64,000 nt of DNA from Pedobacter ginsengisoli (GCF_002736205.1 NZ_CP024091.1:3593555-3657554), one strand, 5' to 3'. Shown: positions 43,686 to 61,555, counted from the first letter of the stretch. Numbers and translations are program-made. Notes: a model not told the origin generated them from the letters alone.

Positions 43686-45446
43686 TTGATAGCTCTCTGC
43701 AAGTTTAAGGGCCTCATAAGCATTAACTATACCTCCACTAACACATAGATCTGAAAAAGGCACACGAACAGTCTCACCCCTTTCATTTTTATACTTAACT
43801 TTCTGTTGAACCTTAGACACAGACTTCATTATTATTTCCCTAACCTGATGAGGTTTAAGATCTGGATAATAACTCAAAATCAATGCTGACAGCCCAGATA
43901 CAACTGGAGCAGCCATACTGGTTCCATCAAACTCTTCATACTTAGAGCCCGGGACCGTTGAATTAATCATAAAACCAGGAGCAAATACGTCCACATTGTA
44001 TTTACCATAATTTGAAAAAGACGCTTTTAGATTTGCATCATTTGCATATGCACTTGCTCCAACTTCTATCCAGTTACTTGCATGTGGCAATTTAAATTTA
44101 GCTGTGTCTATTTCTGGCTTTTTAATAACAAGAGAATTCGGGCCTCTTCTCATGCCCTGACTTTGCATTTGATTCTGATTTTGTTCAATCTTAAAAGGAA
44201 TTGCTGCCAATGCCTTCTTTTTAATCAACTTTTTGTAAGCGGCAGCTTCCGGCCCATCAAAATACTTGTTGGGATAATTCTCTTTAACATCAACATCTTC
44301 ATTGTCATTTCCAGCTGCATGAACAAGTAGTACGCCCTTTTCCTCTGCATATTTCACCGCCTCATCTACAACTTCCTTATTCCATTTATATCCTTTACCA
44401 AAGCTCATATTAATAACTTTAGCACCATTATCCACAGCATATCTGATGCCATTGGCAACATCCTTGTCTCTCTCATCTCCTTCTGGTACCACCCTGATTG
44501 CCATTATACTAACATTATTGGCTATTCCATTAATCCCTATTGAATTAGCCCTGTTAGCGCCTATTATGCCTGAAACATGCGAACCATGCTCAGCATTAGG
44601 CCCTGCAACATCATTATTTCCGTATAAACGTTCTTTTGGATTTGAATAATCGTCCCCAACCAACTCCTGTCGCTGATCATATTTCACATTCAGATTATAT
44701 TTAAGCATTACATCATATTGCTTATAAGCATCCTTCATTTCCTTATAGAACTTGTCGATACCTCCACTATCCTTAGAACCACCTCTTATAATTTTCTTTA
44801 CTTGTTCCTCATCTTCATTGTCTGCCACATACTTATCTATATCTTCTAATGATGGTATCTTCTTATTATTAATAAACGCTACAGAATCAAGAACCTTATT
44901 AATCATACTCACAATCCCGAATGTATAGTGAGCCTCGTTATATTTTTTTCCAAATTCTGCATTAGCTTTAAGGTATAAAGCGTATTCTTCCTTTTGAGTG
45001 CTATCTAATACTGTAGATCGAATGGTTGACACATACTTAGGGCCATATACTCGAAGTATCCGTACCAATTCCAGATTATCATAGGCCAGGTCGCCTTTTT
45101 TAGATCCTATAAAATTCCAGCCATGTATATCGTCAACATATCCATTACCATCATCATCTATTCCGTTACCTGGAATCTCCTTTTTATTAGTCCACAGAAC
45201 ATCTTTTAAATCCTCATGGTTTATATCCACTCCTCCGTCAATTACTGCAACAATCACATTTTGTTTTGGCTTTTTATTACTAAGTAATTCCTTATACACT
45301 TTCTCCGTACTTATCCCAAAATAGCCATCTGCAACTAAATCTAAATTATACCAATTGGCAGGAAGTTTCACATCTTTACTTTGCGAAAACGCAGAGTTGC
45401 TTAAGATAAAGCTAAATGCAAAAAGCAATATATATCTCAATTTCAT
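43677..45446 (-). CDS. Secreted S8 (subtilisin-like) serine peptidase with large insertions
   Basis: From the ATG at 45446 the protein has 589 residues with a signal peptide ending SAFSQ (about 22). The catalytic triad is Asp70 (VIVAVIDGGVD), His287 (EHGSHVSGIIGA) and Ser510 (DGTSMAAPVVSGL), with the oxyanion Asn near 380 (HAAGND). About 215 residues separate Asp from His, against about 30 in subtilisin. The insert starts with a calcium-like loop (NGIDDDGNGYVDD) and continues as charged helices. A second insert, rich in Gln/Asn, lies near 420-435. It should act outside the cytoplasm. No prodomain or C-terminal sorting domain is visible. Confidence 0.93.
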   Translation of the reverse strand: MKLRYILLFAFSFILSNSAFSQSKDVKLPANWYNLDLVADGYFGISTEKVYKELLSNKKPKQNVIVAVIDGGVDINHEDLKDVLWTNKKEIPGNGIDDDGNGYVDDIHGWNFIGSKKGDLAYDNLELVRILRVYGPKYVSTIRSTVLDSTQKEEYALYLKANAEFGKKYNEAHYTFGIVSMINKVLDSVAFINNKKIPSLEDIDKYVADNEDEEQVKKIIRGGSKDSGGIDKFYKEMKDAYKQYDVMLKYNLNVKYDQRQELVGDDYSNPKERLYGNNDVAGPNAEHGSHVSGIIGANRANSIGINGIANNVSIMAIRVVPEGDERDKDVANGIRYAVDNGAKVINMSFGKGYKWNKEVVDEAVKYAEEKGVLLVHAAGNDNEDVDVKENYPNKYFDGPEAAAYKKLIKKKALAAIPFKIEQNQNQMQSQGMRRGPNSLVIKKPEIDTAKFKLPHASNWIEVGASAYANDANLKASFSNYGKYNVDVFAPGFMINSTVPGSKYEEFDGTSMAAPVVSGLSALILSYYPDLKPHQVREIIMKSVSKVQQKVKYKNERGETVRVPFSDLCVSGGIVNAYEALKLAESYQSK

Positions 45447-45624
45447 CAAAAGTGCCTTTTATAGAATTAACGTAAAATACAATTATACGGTTTTATTGTA
45501 TCTCTGAACAAGATTTAGCATTTTTTAACATAGTGTGCTTTAGAAAGATATTTCAGAAATCACTATAAACATCATGCACAGTTAAAGCTCAAGTTTAATT
45601 AACCAGGAAGGTTATAACGCCAAA

Positions 45625-45652
45625 AACCCTGTAATTTATCATTACAGGGTTT
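45625..45652 (-). terminator. Terminator hairpin of rRNA operon A
   Basis: ACCCTGTAAT and ATTACAGGGT form the stem downstream of the 5S gene on the minus strand. The matching hairpin of operon B (51916-51941) keeps the stem but has a different loop. Confidence 0.7.
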
Positions 45653-45665
45653 TAGATTTAAGATT

Positions 45666-45773
<108 letters not shown>

Positions 45774-45883
45774 AATATTTTTAATTGTTCACATCATAAG
45801 TGGTAACTACCAGCTCTGATCTAACAAATGACATATTATTGAAAGAAGTTAAGTTTTGAAGAACAAACAACAGTTTACTGCTC

Positions 45884-48764
<2,881 letters not shown>

Positions 48765-48983
48765 ATAGCCTTTTGCGCCTATGGAAATGCTTTTTTGATT
48801 GTCGTTATCTCTTTAGTATACCTCATGCAATTGCTTGCTTTTGGTATTCCTCAGGTCAAACAACGTCTCTATTGTTGTTTGCTCTTCTTTTTTAACTTCT
48901 TCCAATATGTCAAAGAACTTTTCTAGCCCGGGATACCCCTTAGGATATCCTATTTCCTTACCTTTTATAACAGGTAACGGTGA

Positions 48984-49060
48984 TGGTGGAGAATAACGGA
49001 GTCGAACCGTTGACCTCCTGCGTGCAAGGCAGGCGCTCTAGCCAGCTGAGCTAATCCCCC
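48984..49060 (-). tRNA. tRNA-Ala (anticodon TGC) in the operon A spacer
   Basis: Minus strand reads GGGGGATTAGCTCAG... with anticodon TGC in CTTGCAC, T-loop TTCGACTC and an encoded CCA end (48984-48986). Confidence 0.95.
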
Positions 49061-49075
49061 TTAAGATTAATCTTG

Positions 49076-49150
49076 TAGTCCCGAGCAGATTTGAACTGCT
49101 GACCCCTACATTATCAGTGTAGTGCTCTAACCAAACTGAGCTACGGGACT
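49076..49150 (-). tRNA. tRNA-Ile (anticodon GAT) in the operon A spacer
   Basis: Minus strand reads AGTCCCGTAGCTCAG... with anticodon GAT in CTGATAA and acceptor AGTCCCG/CGGGACT. The bases after the discriminator are CAA, so CCA is not encoded, unlike the neighbouring tRNA-Ala. Confidence 0.95.
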
Positions 49151-49261
49151 TGATGTCTATACTGCAGTATGGAGCACTAAACGATGCTTCATCCTATGGG
49201 TTTTCTTTTTGAGATCTTCTGTCATTATATCATTTACGTAGCGAGTAGTCTGGCCTACTCC

Positions 49262-50786
<1,525 letters not shown>

Positions 50787-51125
50787 AATGTTATAGTTTG
50801 AATCACTGACCATTCTTAACTTGTTAATAATAGTCTGTATTCTTGTTTTTGTATTGTCTGTCAGAACCTGACTCTAAAATAATAGCAACGGTTTCATGTA
50901 CTTTGAAATCGTACTTTCTTACCTCGCTACGTTGATAAATGACATCTCTTTAATGAACTTCGCGGGTCACCTCACGGATCCCCTTTCTTATATCTAATCG
51001 CTAATGGCTTATGTTGGCTGCAAGGTCGTATTGTTCCCCGCTTGCTGTTTAACCACTAACGCTTTTCAAGCTTCTTTTTATCGTTAACAAACTCCGTTTG
51101 ATAACTCCCGTTTTGTTTGGGACTG

Positions 51126-51156
51126 CAAAGGTAGAAATCTTTTTCTTCTTCGCAAA
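51126..51156 (-). promoter_or_regulatory. rRNA operon A promoter P2
   Basis: Minus strand: -33 TTTG (51153-51156), 19 bases, then -7 TACCTTTG (51126-51133). Both match the Bacteroidota consensus. It lies about 340 bases before the 16S 5' end, leaving a long leader (50787-51125) with no gene. Confidence 0.85.
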
Positions 51157-51238
51157 TCTTTTTTCAAATTTCCTGCAGCTTTTTTCTCTCTCCTATACCT
51201 TCCCTCTCTCAATGCTGCCCTTCCTCCGAAGCGGGATG

Positions 51239-51269
51239 CAAAAGTAGAAAAATCCAGCCACTATCCAAA
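51239..51269 (-). promoter_or_regulatory. rRNA operon A promoter P1
   Basis: Minus strand: -33 TTTG (51266-51269), 19 bases, then -7 TACTTTTG (51239-51246). It has the same geometry as P2, 113 bases further upstream, so the operon has two tandem promoters. Confidence 0.82.
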
Positions 51270-51577
51270 CTTAAATCACCCATTTTTACCCCAATAATCC
51301 ATAACACCCTTAAAAACAACAAGAAAAAATAAAATAAATAATACTAGTGTTTTTTCAAAAGCTAATTTTCGGTAATTATCTTAGCTATCTCATAGTGCAT
51401 CTCCTTTAAAATTTCACTGAAATTCAAGGGTCAAGCAGCTCTTTGGAAGGAAATAAATAAGTTCTTTCTTTTACACCAATAGAGTATCAATACAAAAAGC
51501 TGTGAAATAGGGTCTAATAACATTGTTCTGTAATTTTACTTTATCCCAATTAAAACGATTTGAAAGATCCGACTAAA

Positions 51578-51694
51578 ATGAAAAACATAATTTATTCAGT
51601 GTTAACTTTTATAATTTTAGTTAACTTAATTTCCTACCTGTTCGATTGTGCTTATGAGTTTAAGAGGTCTGACCGAAATAAAAACTTTTACTGA
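51578..51694 (+). CDS. Possible 38-residue membrane protein between the rRNA operons
   Basis: ATG at 51578 to TGA at 51692-51694. The predicted peptide has one hydrophobic helix (IIYSVLTFIILVNLISYLF) after a lysine, then a charged tail (EFKRSDRNKNFY). This looks like a small single-span protein rather than random spacer. No clear promoter or family is recognised. It lies in the 51333-51758 stretch, which otherwise contains only the terminator of the extra 5S gene. Confidence 0.35.
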   Translation: MKNIIYSVLTFIILVNLISYLFDCAYEFKRSDRNKNFY

Positions 51695-51720
51695 GACTCC
51701 TATGCTTCCAAACAAGAAAA

Positions 51721-51747
51721 GCCTATAGTGATTAACTACAGGCTTTA
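51721..51747 (-). terminator. Terminator of the extra 5S gene
   Basis: The minus strand shows AAAGCCTGTAGT pairing with ATTATAGGC-type text (here ACTATAGGCTTT) around TAATC, followed by T-rich sequence. The stem sequence differs from the operon A and B terminators, so this 5S has its own 3' signal. Confidence 0.6.
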
Positions 51748-51758
51748 GCTTTAAGATT

Positions 51759-51866
51759 TGGCACCGACCTACTCTCCCACGTGTTACCGCAGTACCATCG
51801 GCTCTGGTGGGCTTGACTTCTCTGTTCGGAATGGGAAGAGGTAGACACCACCGATATAGGCACCTA
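51759..51866 (-). rRNA. rrf: Extra (third) 5S ribosomal RNA, divergent copy
   Basis: About 108 bases aligned end to end with the other 5S copies but with at least two substitutions (plus strand cttgac for cttaac near 51815, and ggtaga for ggtgga near 51841). It lies about 90 bases downstream of the operon B 5S, after that operon's terminator-like hairpin, so it may be reached by read-through or be silent. Confidence 0.9.
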
Positions 51867-51915
51867 AATATTTTTAATATCTTTTAATAAAGTTCTTTTC
51901 TATATTTAAAATAAA

Positions 51916-51941
51916 ACCCTGTAATGTTAAATTACAGGGTT
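51916..51941 (-). terminator. Terminator hairpin of rRNA operon B
   Basis: Stem ACCCTGTAAT / ATTACAGGGT with loop GTTAA-type sequence, between the operon B 5S and the extra 5S. Confidence 0.65.
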
Positions 51942-51955
51942 TTAGATTTAAGATT

Positions 51956-52063
<108 letters not shown>

Positions 52064-52173
52064 AATATTTTTAATTGTTCACATCATAAGTGGTAACTAC
52101 CAGCTCTGATCTAACAAATGACATATTATTGAAAGAAGTTAAGTTTTGAAGAACAAACAACAGTTTACTGCTC

Positions 52174-55054
<2,881 letters not shown>

Positions 55055-55273
55055 ATAGCCTTTTGCGCCTATGGAAATGCTTTTTTGATTGTCGTTATCT
55101 CTTTAGTATACCTCATGCAATTGCTTGCTTTTGGTATTCCTCAGGTCAAACAACGTCTCTATTGTTGTTTGCTCTTCTTTTTTAACTTCTTCCAATATGT
55201 CAAAGAACTTTTCTAGCCCGGGATACCCCTTAGGATATCCTATTTCCTTACCTTTTATAACAGGTAACGGTGA

Positions 55274-55350
55274 TGGTGGAGAATAACGGAGTCGAACCGT
55301 TGACCTCCTGCGTGCAAGGCAGGCGCTCTAGCCAGCTGAGCTAATCCCCC
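55274..55350 (-). tRNA. tRNA-Ala (anticodon TGC) in the operon B spacer
   Basis: Same sequence as the operon A copy, with encoded CCA at 55274-55276. Confidence 0.95.
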
Positions 55351-55365
55351 TTAAGATTAATCTTG

Positions 55366-55440
55366 TAGTCCCGAGCAGATTTGAACTGCTGACCCCTACA
55401 TTATCAGTGTAGTGCTCTAACCAAACTGAGCTACGGGACT
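55366..55440 (-). tRNA. tRNA-Ile (anticodon GAT) in the operon B spacer
   Basis: Same sequence as the operon A copy; CCA not encoded. Confidence 0.95.
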
Positions 55441-55551
55441 TGATGTCTATACTGCAGTATGGAGCACTAAACGATGCTTCATCCTATGGGTTTTCTTTTT
55501 GAGATCTTCTGTCATTATATCATTTACGTAGCGAGTAGTCTGGCCTACTCC

Positions 55552-57077
<1,526 letters not shown>

Positions 57078-57416
57078 AATGTTATAGTTTGAATCACTGA
57101 CCATTCTTAACTTGTTAATAATAGTCTGTATTCTTGTTTTTGTATTGTCTGTCAGAACCTGACTCTAAAATAATAGCAACGGTTTCATGTACTTTGAAAT
57201 CGTACTTTCTTACCTCGCTACGTTGATAAATGACATCTCTTTAATGAACTTCGCGGGTCACCTCACGGATCCCCTTTCTTATATCTAATCGCTAATGGCT
57301 TATGTTGGCTGCAAGGTCGTATTGTTCCCCGCTTGCTGTTTAACCACTAACGCTTTTCAAGCTTCTTTTTATCGTTAACAAACTCCGTTTGATAACTCCC
57401 GTTTTGTTTGGGACTG

Positions 57417-57447
57417 CAAAGGTAGAAATCTTTTTCTTCTTCGCAAA
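57417..57447 (-). promoter_or_regulatory. rRNA operon B promoter P2
   Basis: -33 TTTG (57444-57447), 19 bases, -7 TACCTTTG (57417-57424), identical to operon A P2. Confidence 0.85.
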
Positions 57448-57529
57448 TCTTTTTTCAAATTTCCTGCAGCTTTTTTCTCTCTCCTATACCTTCCCTCTCT
57501 CAATGCCGCCCTTCCTCCGAAGCGGGATG

Positions 57530-57560
57530 CAAAAGTAGAAAAATCCAGCCACTATCCAAA
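57530..57560 (-). promoter_or_regulatory. rRNA operon B promoter P1
   Basis: -33 TTTG (57557-57560), 19 bases, -7 TACTTTTG (57530-57537). The boxes and spacer match operon A P1, while bases just upstream differ slightly. Confidence 0.82.
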
Positions 57561-57688
57561 CTTAAACAACCCTTTTTTACCCCAACAATCCATAACACCC
57601 TTAAAAACAACAAGAAAAAATAACAGCAGCTTAAAACACGGGTAACATCGGCGTATATATTATATCCTATAGCTAAGGTTTCGCCCTA

Positions 57689-57769
57689 TCACACGAACGG
57701 CTTCCCATCAACCAACATCACACCTTTAATGGCCTGAAAAATGATCAGGGGTCGATCAAAGTCGTCTTT
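57689..57769 (-). pseudogene. Possible 3' remnant of a lost gene
   Basis: A minus-strand frame between an in-frame TAA (57770-57772) and TGA (57689-57691) encodes 26 residues with a protein-like C-terminus (LIIFQAIKGVMLVDGKPFV). The ending resembles the last strand of amidohydrolase-type enzymes, but this is too short to assign. It sits between the rRNA operon B promoters and the CoA-binding gene, a place where rearrangement could have cut a gene. Confidence 0.2.
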
Positions 57770-57776
57770 TTATACA

Positions 57777-58136
57777 CTAAAACTGGCCAGTAGCTAATAA
57801 CACTAAAGTGCAGGCTTCTATTGGTTCAATATTATTCGCCAACAGCAGTTCCCACAGTTCCTGATTTTCAGCACCGGGATTAAAAATAACTCGTTTAGGT
57901 TTTGTTTCTAATATATAATTATAGTAACTACTTTGTAAATGGGGTCCTATATATAGTGTAATTGTATCAATGTCATTATGCACATGTCCCGGTTGTTCAA
58001 TCTCCTCGCCAGCCACCGCTCCTTTTTTTATACCAACATTGATAATACTGTGGCCTTTTGACTTAAGCATATGTGCAGCTTTATAAGAATATCTTTCTGG
58101 ATTAGGGCTGGCGCCTATAATTAATGTTTTTTTCAC
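57777..58136 (-). CDS. CoA-binding domain protein
   Basis: The 119-residue protein is a single Rossmann domain of the CoA_binding_2 type: KTLIIGASPNPERYSYKA at the N-terminus, SIINVGIKKGAVAGEEIE after the second strand, and a C-terminal VIFNPGAENQELWELL segment. Related single-domain proteins bind CoA or nucleotides with no known reaction. It starts 3 bases after the DinB-like gene ends on the same strand, so the two are cotranscribed. Confidence 0.88.
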   Translation of the reverse strand: MKKTLIIGASPNPERYSYKAAHMLKSKGHSIINVGIKKGAVAGEEIEQPGHVHNDIDTITLYIGPHLQSSYYNYILETKPKRVIFNPGAENQELWELLLANNIEPIEACTLVLLATGQF

Positions 58137-58139
58137 AAG

Positions 58140-58595
58140 CTAAAATTTTAATAATAAAGAGATTTGTCCGGCATGATAAGCATGATGCTGCACCAAACCA
58201 TTAAATAATTCAAAATAATTCACTCTCGATCCCAACACCTGGTTAACGGGCTTCTTCCATTGATCTTCGGACATTTCCATGGCAAGATTAAGCAGTTTTT
58301 CATTAGCTAAACGAAAATCACTTAAAATGGCATCCCATTCCTGCATGGTTTCTTCTTTAGCCATAGGCCAGTCGCCCTTTTCAGGTTCCTTAGCCAAATT
58401 ACCTTCCAGCCTCGAAAACACTTCTTCTGTCCACGAAGTTAAGTGCAATACCAGTTCAGCAATGGTATGTGCATTGGGGATGGGCCGTTTAAATATTTGA
58501 TCTTTACTTACCGATGAAATAATAGCCGACAAGCTGTTCCCATGCCAGGCATCACCGTTATATCCTTTTCTTAACTCATTTGCGAAATCAATCAT
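58140..58595 (-). CDS. DinB-like four-helix-bundle protein
   Basis: The 151-residue protein has the DinB/YfiT helical bundle and its metal-binding histidines: LVLHLTSWTEEVF in helix 2 and LVQHHAYHAGQISLL in the last helix. In this superfamily some members are thiol transferases and others are of unknown function. The N-terminal ELRKGYNGDAWHGNSL is typical of a common subgroup. It lies 3 bases upstream of the CoA-binding gene and 30 bases after the FAD dehydrogenase gene. Confidence 0.87.
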   Translation of the reverse strand: MIDFANELRKGYNGDAWHGNSLSAIISSVSKDQIFKRPIPNAHTIAELVLHLTSWTEEVFSRLEGNLAKEPEKGDWPMAKEETMQEWDAILSDFRLANEKLLNLAMEMSEDQWKKPVNQVLGSRVNYFELFNGLVQHHAYHAGQISLLLKF

Positions 58596-58625
58596 ACGAC
58601 AACAACAAATAAAAGGTAAATGTGT

Positions 58626-60167
58626 TTAGCTAAACTTTAAAGCTGCATTAGCGCAATTTACACCATCAATTGCAGCCGACACGATTCCCCCGGCATAACC
58701 AGCACCTTCGGCACATGGAAATAGCCCTGCAACCTGAGGGTGCTGAAAGGTCTCCTTATCCCGTGGAATTCGCACAGGCGATGAGCTTCTGCTTTCCACG
58801 CCTACTAAAATAGCCTCATTGGTATAATATCCCCTCATTTTTTTTCCAAACATTGGCAAAGCATTTTTCAAGCTTGATGTTACAAAATCAGGCAGCGTAT
58901 CTTTAAGCATTACGCTTCGGGTTCCGGGCAAATAAGAATTTTTTGGCAGATCAACTGAAACACGGCCTTCTACAAAATCAACCATTCTTTGCGCAGGCGC
59001 AACAAGATCTCCTCCTCCAAGCCTAAAAGCAGTTTTCTCAATTTCGGCCTGAAAATGCATCATCCTTAAAGGATCAGCACCTTTAACATCATCAAGCGTT
59101 ATTTGAACTACTGTTCCTGAATTTGCAAATGGATTATTTCTTTTCGATGGAGACCAGCCATTAACAACTATTTCATTAGCATAAGTGGCACAGGGGGCAA
59201 TAATTCCACCGGGGCACATGCAAAATGAGAATACTCCTCTGGCTCCAACTTGTTCAACCAGGCTGTAATAAGCAGGCGGCAAAAATTCGCTCCTGATATC
59301 GCAATGGTATTGCGCAGCATCTATAATGGATTGAGGGTGTTCTATTCTTACCCCCAGTGCAAAGGGCTTGGCTTCAACAAGAATATTCCTTTCGTTAAGC
59401 AATTCATAAATATCCCGCGCTGAATGTCCGGTGGCCAGAATAACTGAATTTGAGAATAATTTCTCTTCTCCATTGACCACTACCCCTTTTATTTTCCCAA
59501 AATCGATTAAAATATCGGTTACTTTTTGATCGAAACGAACCTCCCCTCCTGCATTTAAAATTGTTTCTCTTATTGCAGTAATTATATGAGGCAGTTTATT
59601 TGTACCTATATGCGGACGGGCATCAACAAGAATATCTTCTGATGCGCCGTGCTGAACAAAGATTTGAAGTACTTTGTTAATATCACCCCGCTTATTAGAT
59701 CGGGTGTACAATTTTCCATCAGAATACGTTCCGGCACCGCCTTCGCCATAACAATAATTAGATTCGGTATTTACAATTCCTTCTTTATTTATTGCTGCTA
59801 AATCTCTTCTTCGTTGTTTCACATCCTTGCCACGTTCAAGTACTATTGGCTTTAATCCATTTTCGATGCATTGAAGTGCGGCAAATAATCCGGCTGGGCC
59901 GGCACCAACTATAATTACATGCTGTGCCTTGCTAACATTTTTATAATTAACAACAAGTGACTCTGGCAATGGAGCTTCATCAATAAACGCCCTTACCTGC
60001 AACCTATATATTACTTTTCTGGAGCGTGCGTCAATAGATCTTTTAAGGATTTTATAGCCCCCAATTCGCGATAGGTCTATTTTTAATGCTGTTGAAAGAT
60101 TTTTCTTAATGGCTGTTACACTGTCAATATCTTCTGGAGCCAGTGTTATTTCGATGTCTTTTTGCAT
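58626..60167 (-). CDS. FAD-dependent dehydrogenase of the COG2509 type
   Basis: The 513-residue protein begins with a ferredoxin-like segment (1-90), followed by the dinucleotide fold HVIIVGAGPAGLFAALQCIENG near 92. Family marks follow: YCYGEGGAGTYSDGKLYTRS near 142, LATGHSARDIYELL near 245, FSFCMCPGGIIAPCA near 315 and the final GAGYAGGIVSAAIDG. This conserved family has no settled substrate. It could be first gene of the unit with the DinB-like and CoA-binding genes. A TACTTTTG -7 box lies at 60200-60207. Confidence 0.9.
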   Translation of the reverse strand: MQKDIEITLAPEDIDSVTAIKKNLSTALKIDLSRIGGYKILKRSIDARSRKVIYRLQVRAFIDEAPLPESLVVNYKNVSKAQHVIIVGAGPAGLFAALQCIENGLKPIVLERGKDVKQRRRDLAAINKEGIVNTESNYCYGEGGAGTYSDGKLYTRSNKRGDINKVLQIFVQHGASEDILVDARPHIGTNKLPHIITAIRETILNAGGEVRFDQKVTDILIDFGKIKGVVVNGEEKLFSNSVILATGHSARDIYELLNERNILVEAKPFALGVRIEHPQSIIDAAQYHCDIRSEFLPPAYYSLVEQVGARGVFSFCMCPGGIIAPCATYANEIVVNGWSPSKRNNPFANSGTVVQITLDDVKGADPLRMMHFQAEIEKTAFRLGGGDLVAPAQRMVDFVEGRVSVDLPKNSYLPGTRSVMLKDTLPDFVTSSLKNALPMFGKKMRGYYTNEAILVGVESRSSSPVRIPRDKETFQHPQVAGLFPCAEGAGYAGGIVSAAIDGVNCANAALKFS

Positions 60168-60199
60168 AATTATCGTCGGGTTTTTATCCCGAATTGCTA

Positions 60200-60207
60200 C
60201 AAAAGTA
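60200..60207 (-). promoter_or_regulatory. -7 promoter element of the FAD dehydrogenase gene
   Basis: Minus strand TACTTTTG matches TAnnTTTG, 33 bases before the ATG at 60167. No -33 TTTG at the expected spacing. The rest of the 60168-60442 gap shows no gene. Confidence 0.4.
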
Positions 60208-60442
60208 AAAAAATCAAACCACCTTTTTTCATTACAGTCTCCTTTTGGCAGTATAAGAATTGTAATTATGTCAGTAATTTATGAAGGCAGGATTACCTCT
60301 TCTACTGTTAGAAAATAACGTTTCTTGTAATTTATATGTCTTTTTGCGTTATTGTTGTCAGGTTTTTCTTCTGAACTGTAACAAAGGTACAGAAATTGAG
60401 TTCTAATGCGTAAATTAACACTGAAAAACAAAACAGAAAAAT

Positions 60443-61024
60443 ATGAAAAAAGTAGTTTTAGTAATTGTAGGAATCTTAGTCTTATTAGTGGCAGTAAGCG
60501 GTTGTGGTTACAACGGTCTTGTTAAGCTAGATGAGGATGTAAAAACCAAATGGGCACAGGTTGAAACACAATATCAACGCCGTTCTGATTTGATCCCTAA
60601 CCTTGTAAGCACAGTTAAAGGTGCAGCGAAGTTTGAACAGGGTACATTAACTCAGGTTATTGAAGCACGTTCTAAAGCAAGCCAGATCACCATCGATCCT
60701 GATAAATTAACTGAAGAGAATATGCAAAAATATCAGGCTGCACAAGGCCAGTTATCTCAGGCATTAGGTAAATTAATGGTTTTAACTGAGAACTATCCTG
60801 AGCTTAAAGCTACTCAACAGTTTAGTGAATTATCGGCTCAGCTTGAAGGTACTGAAAACCGCATCACAGTAGCACGTAAAGATTTTAACGAGTCGGTACA
60901 AACTTATAACACAAAAGTAAGATCATTCCCTAACAACCTTACTGCAGGCATATTCGGATTTAGCCAAAAGGCAGCTTTTAAAGCTGATGCTGGTGCACAA
61001 AATGCACCAAAAGTAGAATTCTAA
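60443..61024 (+). CDS. LemA family protein
   Basis: The 193-residue protein has an N-terminal membrane helix (VVLVIVGILVLLVAV) followed by a possible lipobox (VSGCGYN), then a long helical bundle: YNGLVKLDEDVKTKWAQVETQYQRRSDLIPNLV is the LemA hallmark (quoted only in part as DLIPNLVSTVKG). The C-terminus carries KVRSFPNNLTAGIFGF, also typical. LemA proteins are envelope-anchored and of unknown function. It is followed by two TPM-domain genes, a pairing seen in many bacteria. The 84-base gap before the first TPM gene could hold a promoter. Confidence 0.93.
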   Translation: MKKVVLVIVGILVLLVAVSGCGYNGLVKLDEDVKTKWAQVETQYQRRSDLIPNLVSTVKGAAKFEQGTLTQVIEARSKASQITIDPDKLTEENMQKYQAAQGQLSQALGKLMVLTENYPELKATQQFSELSAQLEGTENRITVARKDFNESVQTYNTKVRSFPNNLTAGIFGFSQKAAFKADAGAQNAPKVEF

Positions 61025-61108
61025 TATACCATAACAACATTTAAGGGTAATGTATGTTTAAATGAAATAAACATACATTACCCTTATCTCTATAAAAGCG
61101 ATCCAATT

Positions 61109-61552
61109 ATGGGGCCATTCACAGAACAAGAACAAGAACTAATTTCCCAAACCATATCAGATGCTGAAAAAGCCACTTCAGGCGAGATCAGAATTGCAAT
61201 TGATAAACATTGCAGTGGCGATGCATTTGAAAAAGCAACATCCTACTTTTCAAAACTTGGGATGGATAAAACCTCAAGACATAACGGTGTGTTGATTTAC
61301 CTTGCTTATGTAGATCATAAGTTTGCAATAGTAGGCGACAGTGGAATTAATAAGGTTGTACCGGCAGATTTCTGGGAAACAACTAAAGTTGCAATGAGAG
61401 CTCATTTTGCCTCTGGCAATTTAGCCCAAGGCGTAATAGCAGGTGTAATTTTAGCTGGAGAAAAACTCGCAACGTTTTTCCCTTCGCAAAATGACGACAT
61501 AAATGAACTGCCAAATGACATTATTTTTATGGATCAGAATAAAACAATATAG
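61109..61552 (+). CDS. Cytosolic TPM domain protein
   Basis: The 147-residue protein has one TPM domain (ISDAEKATSGEIRIAIDKHC, KTSRHNGVLIYLAYVDHKFAIVGDSGINKVV) and neither a signal peptide nor a membrane helix, unlike its neighbour. The TPM fold is linked to phosphatase-like or photosystem-repair roles elsewhere; the activity here is unknown. The stop is 3 bases before the next gene's ATG. Confidence 0.9.
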   Translation: MGPFTEQEQELISQTISDAEKATSGEIRIAIDKHCSGDAFEKATSYFSKLGMDKTSRHNGVLIYLAYVDHKFAIVGDSGINKVVPADFWETTKVAMRAHFASGNLAQGVIAGVILAGEKLATFFPSQNDDINELPNDIIFMDQNKTI

Positions 61553-61555
61553 GCT

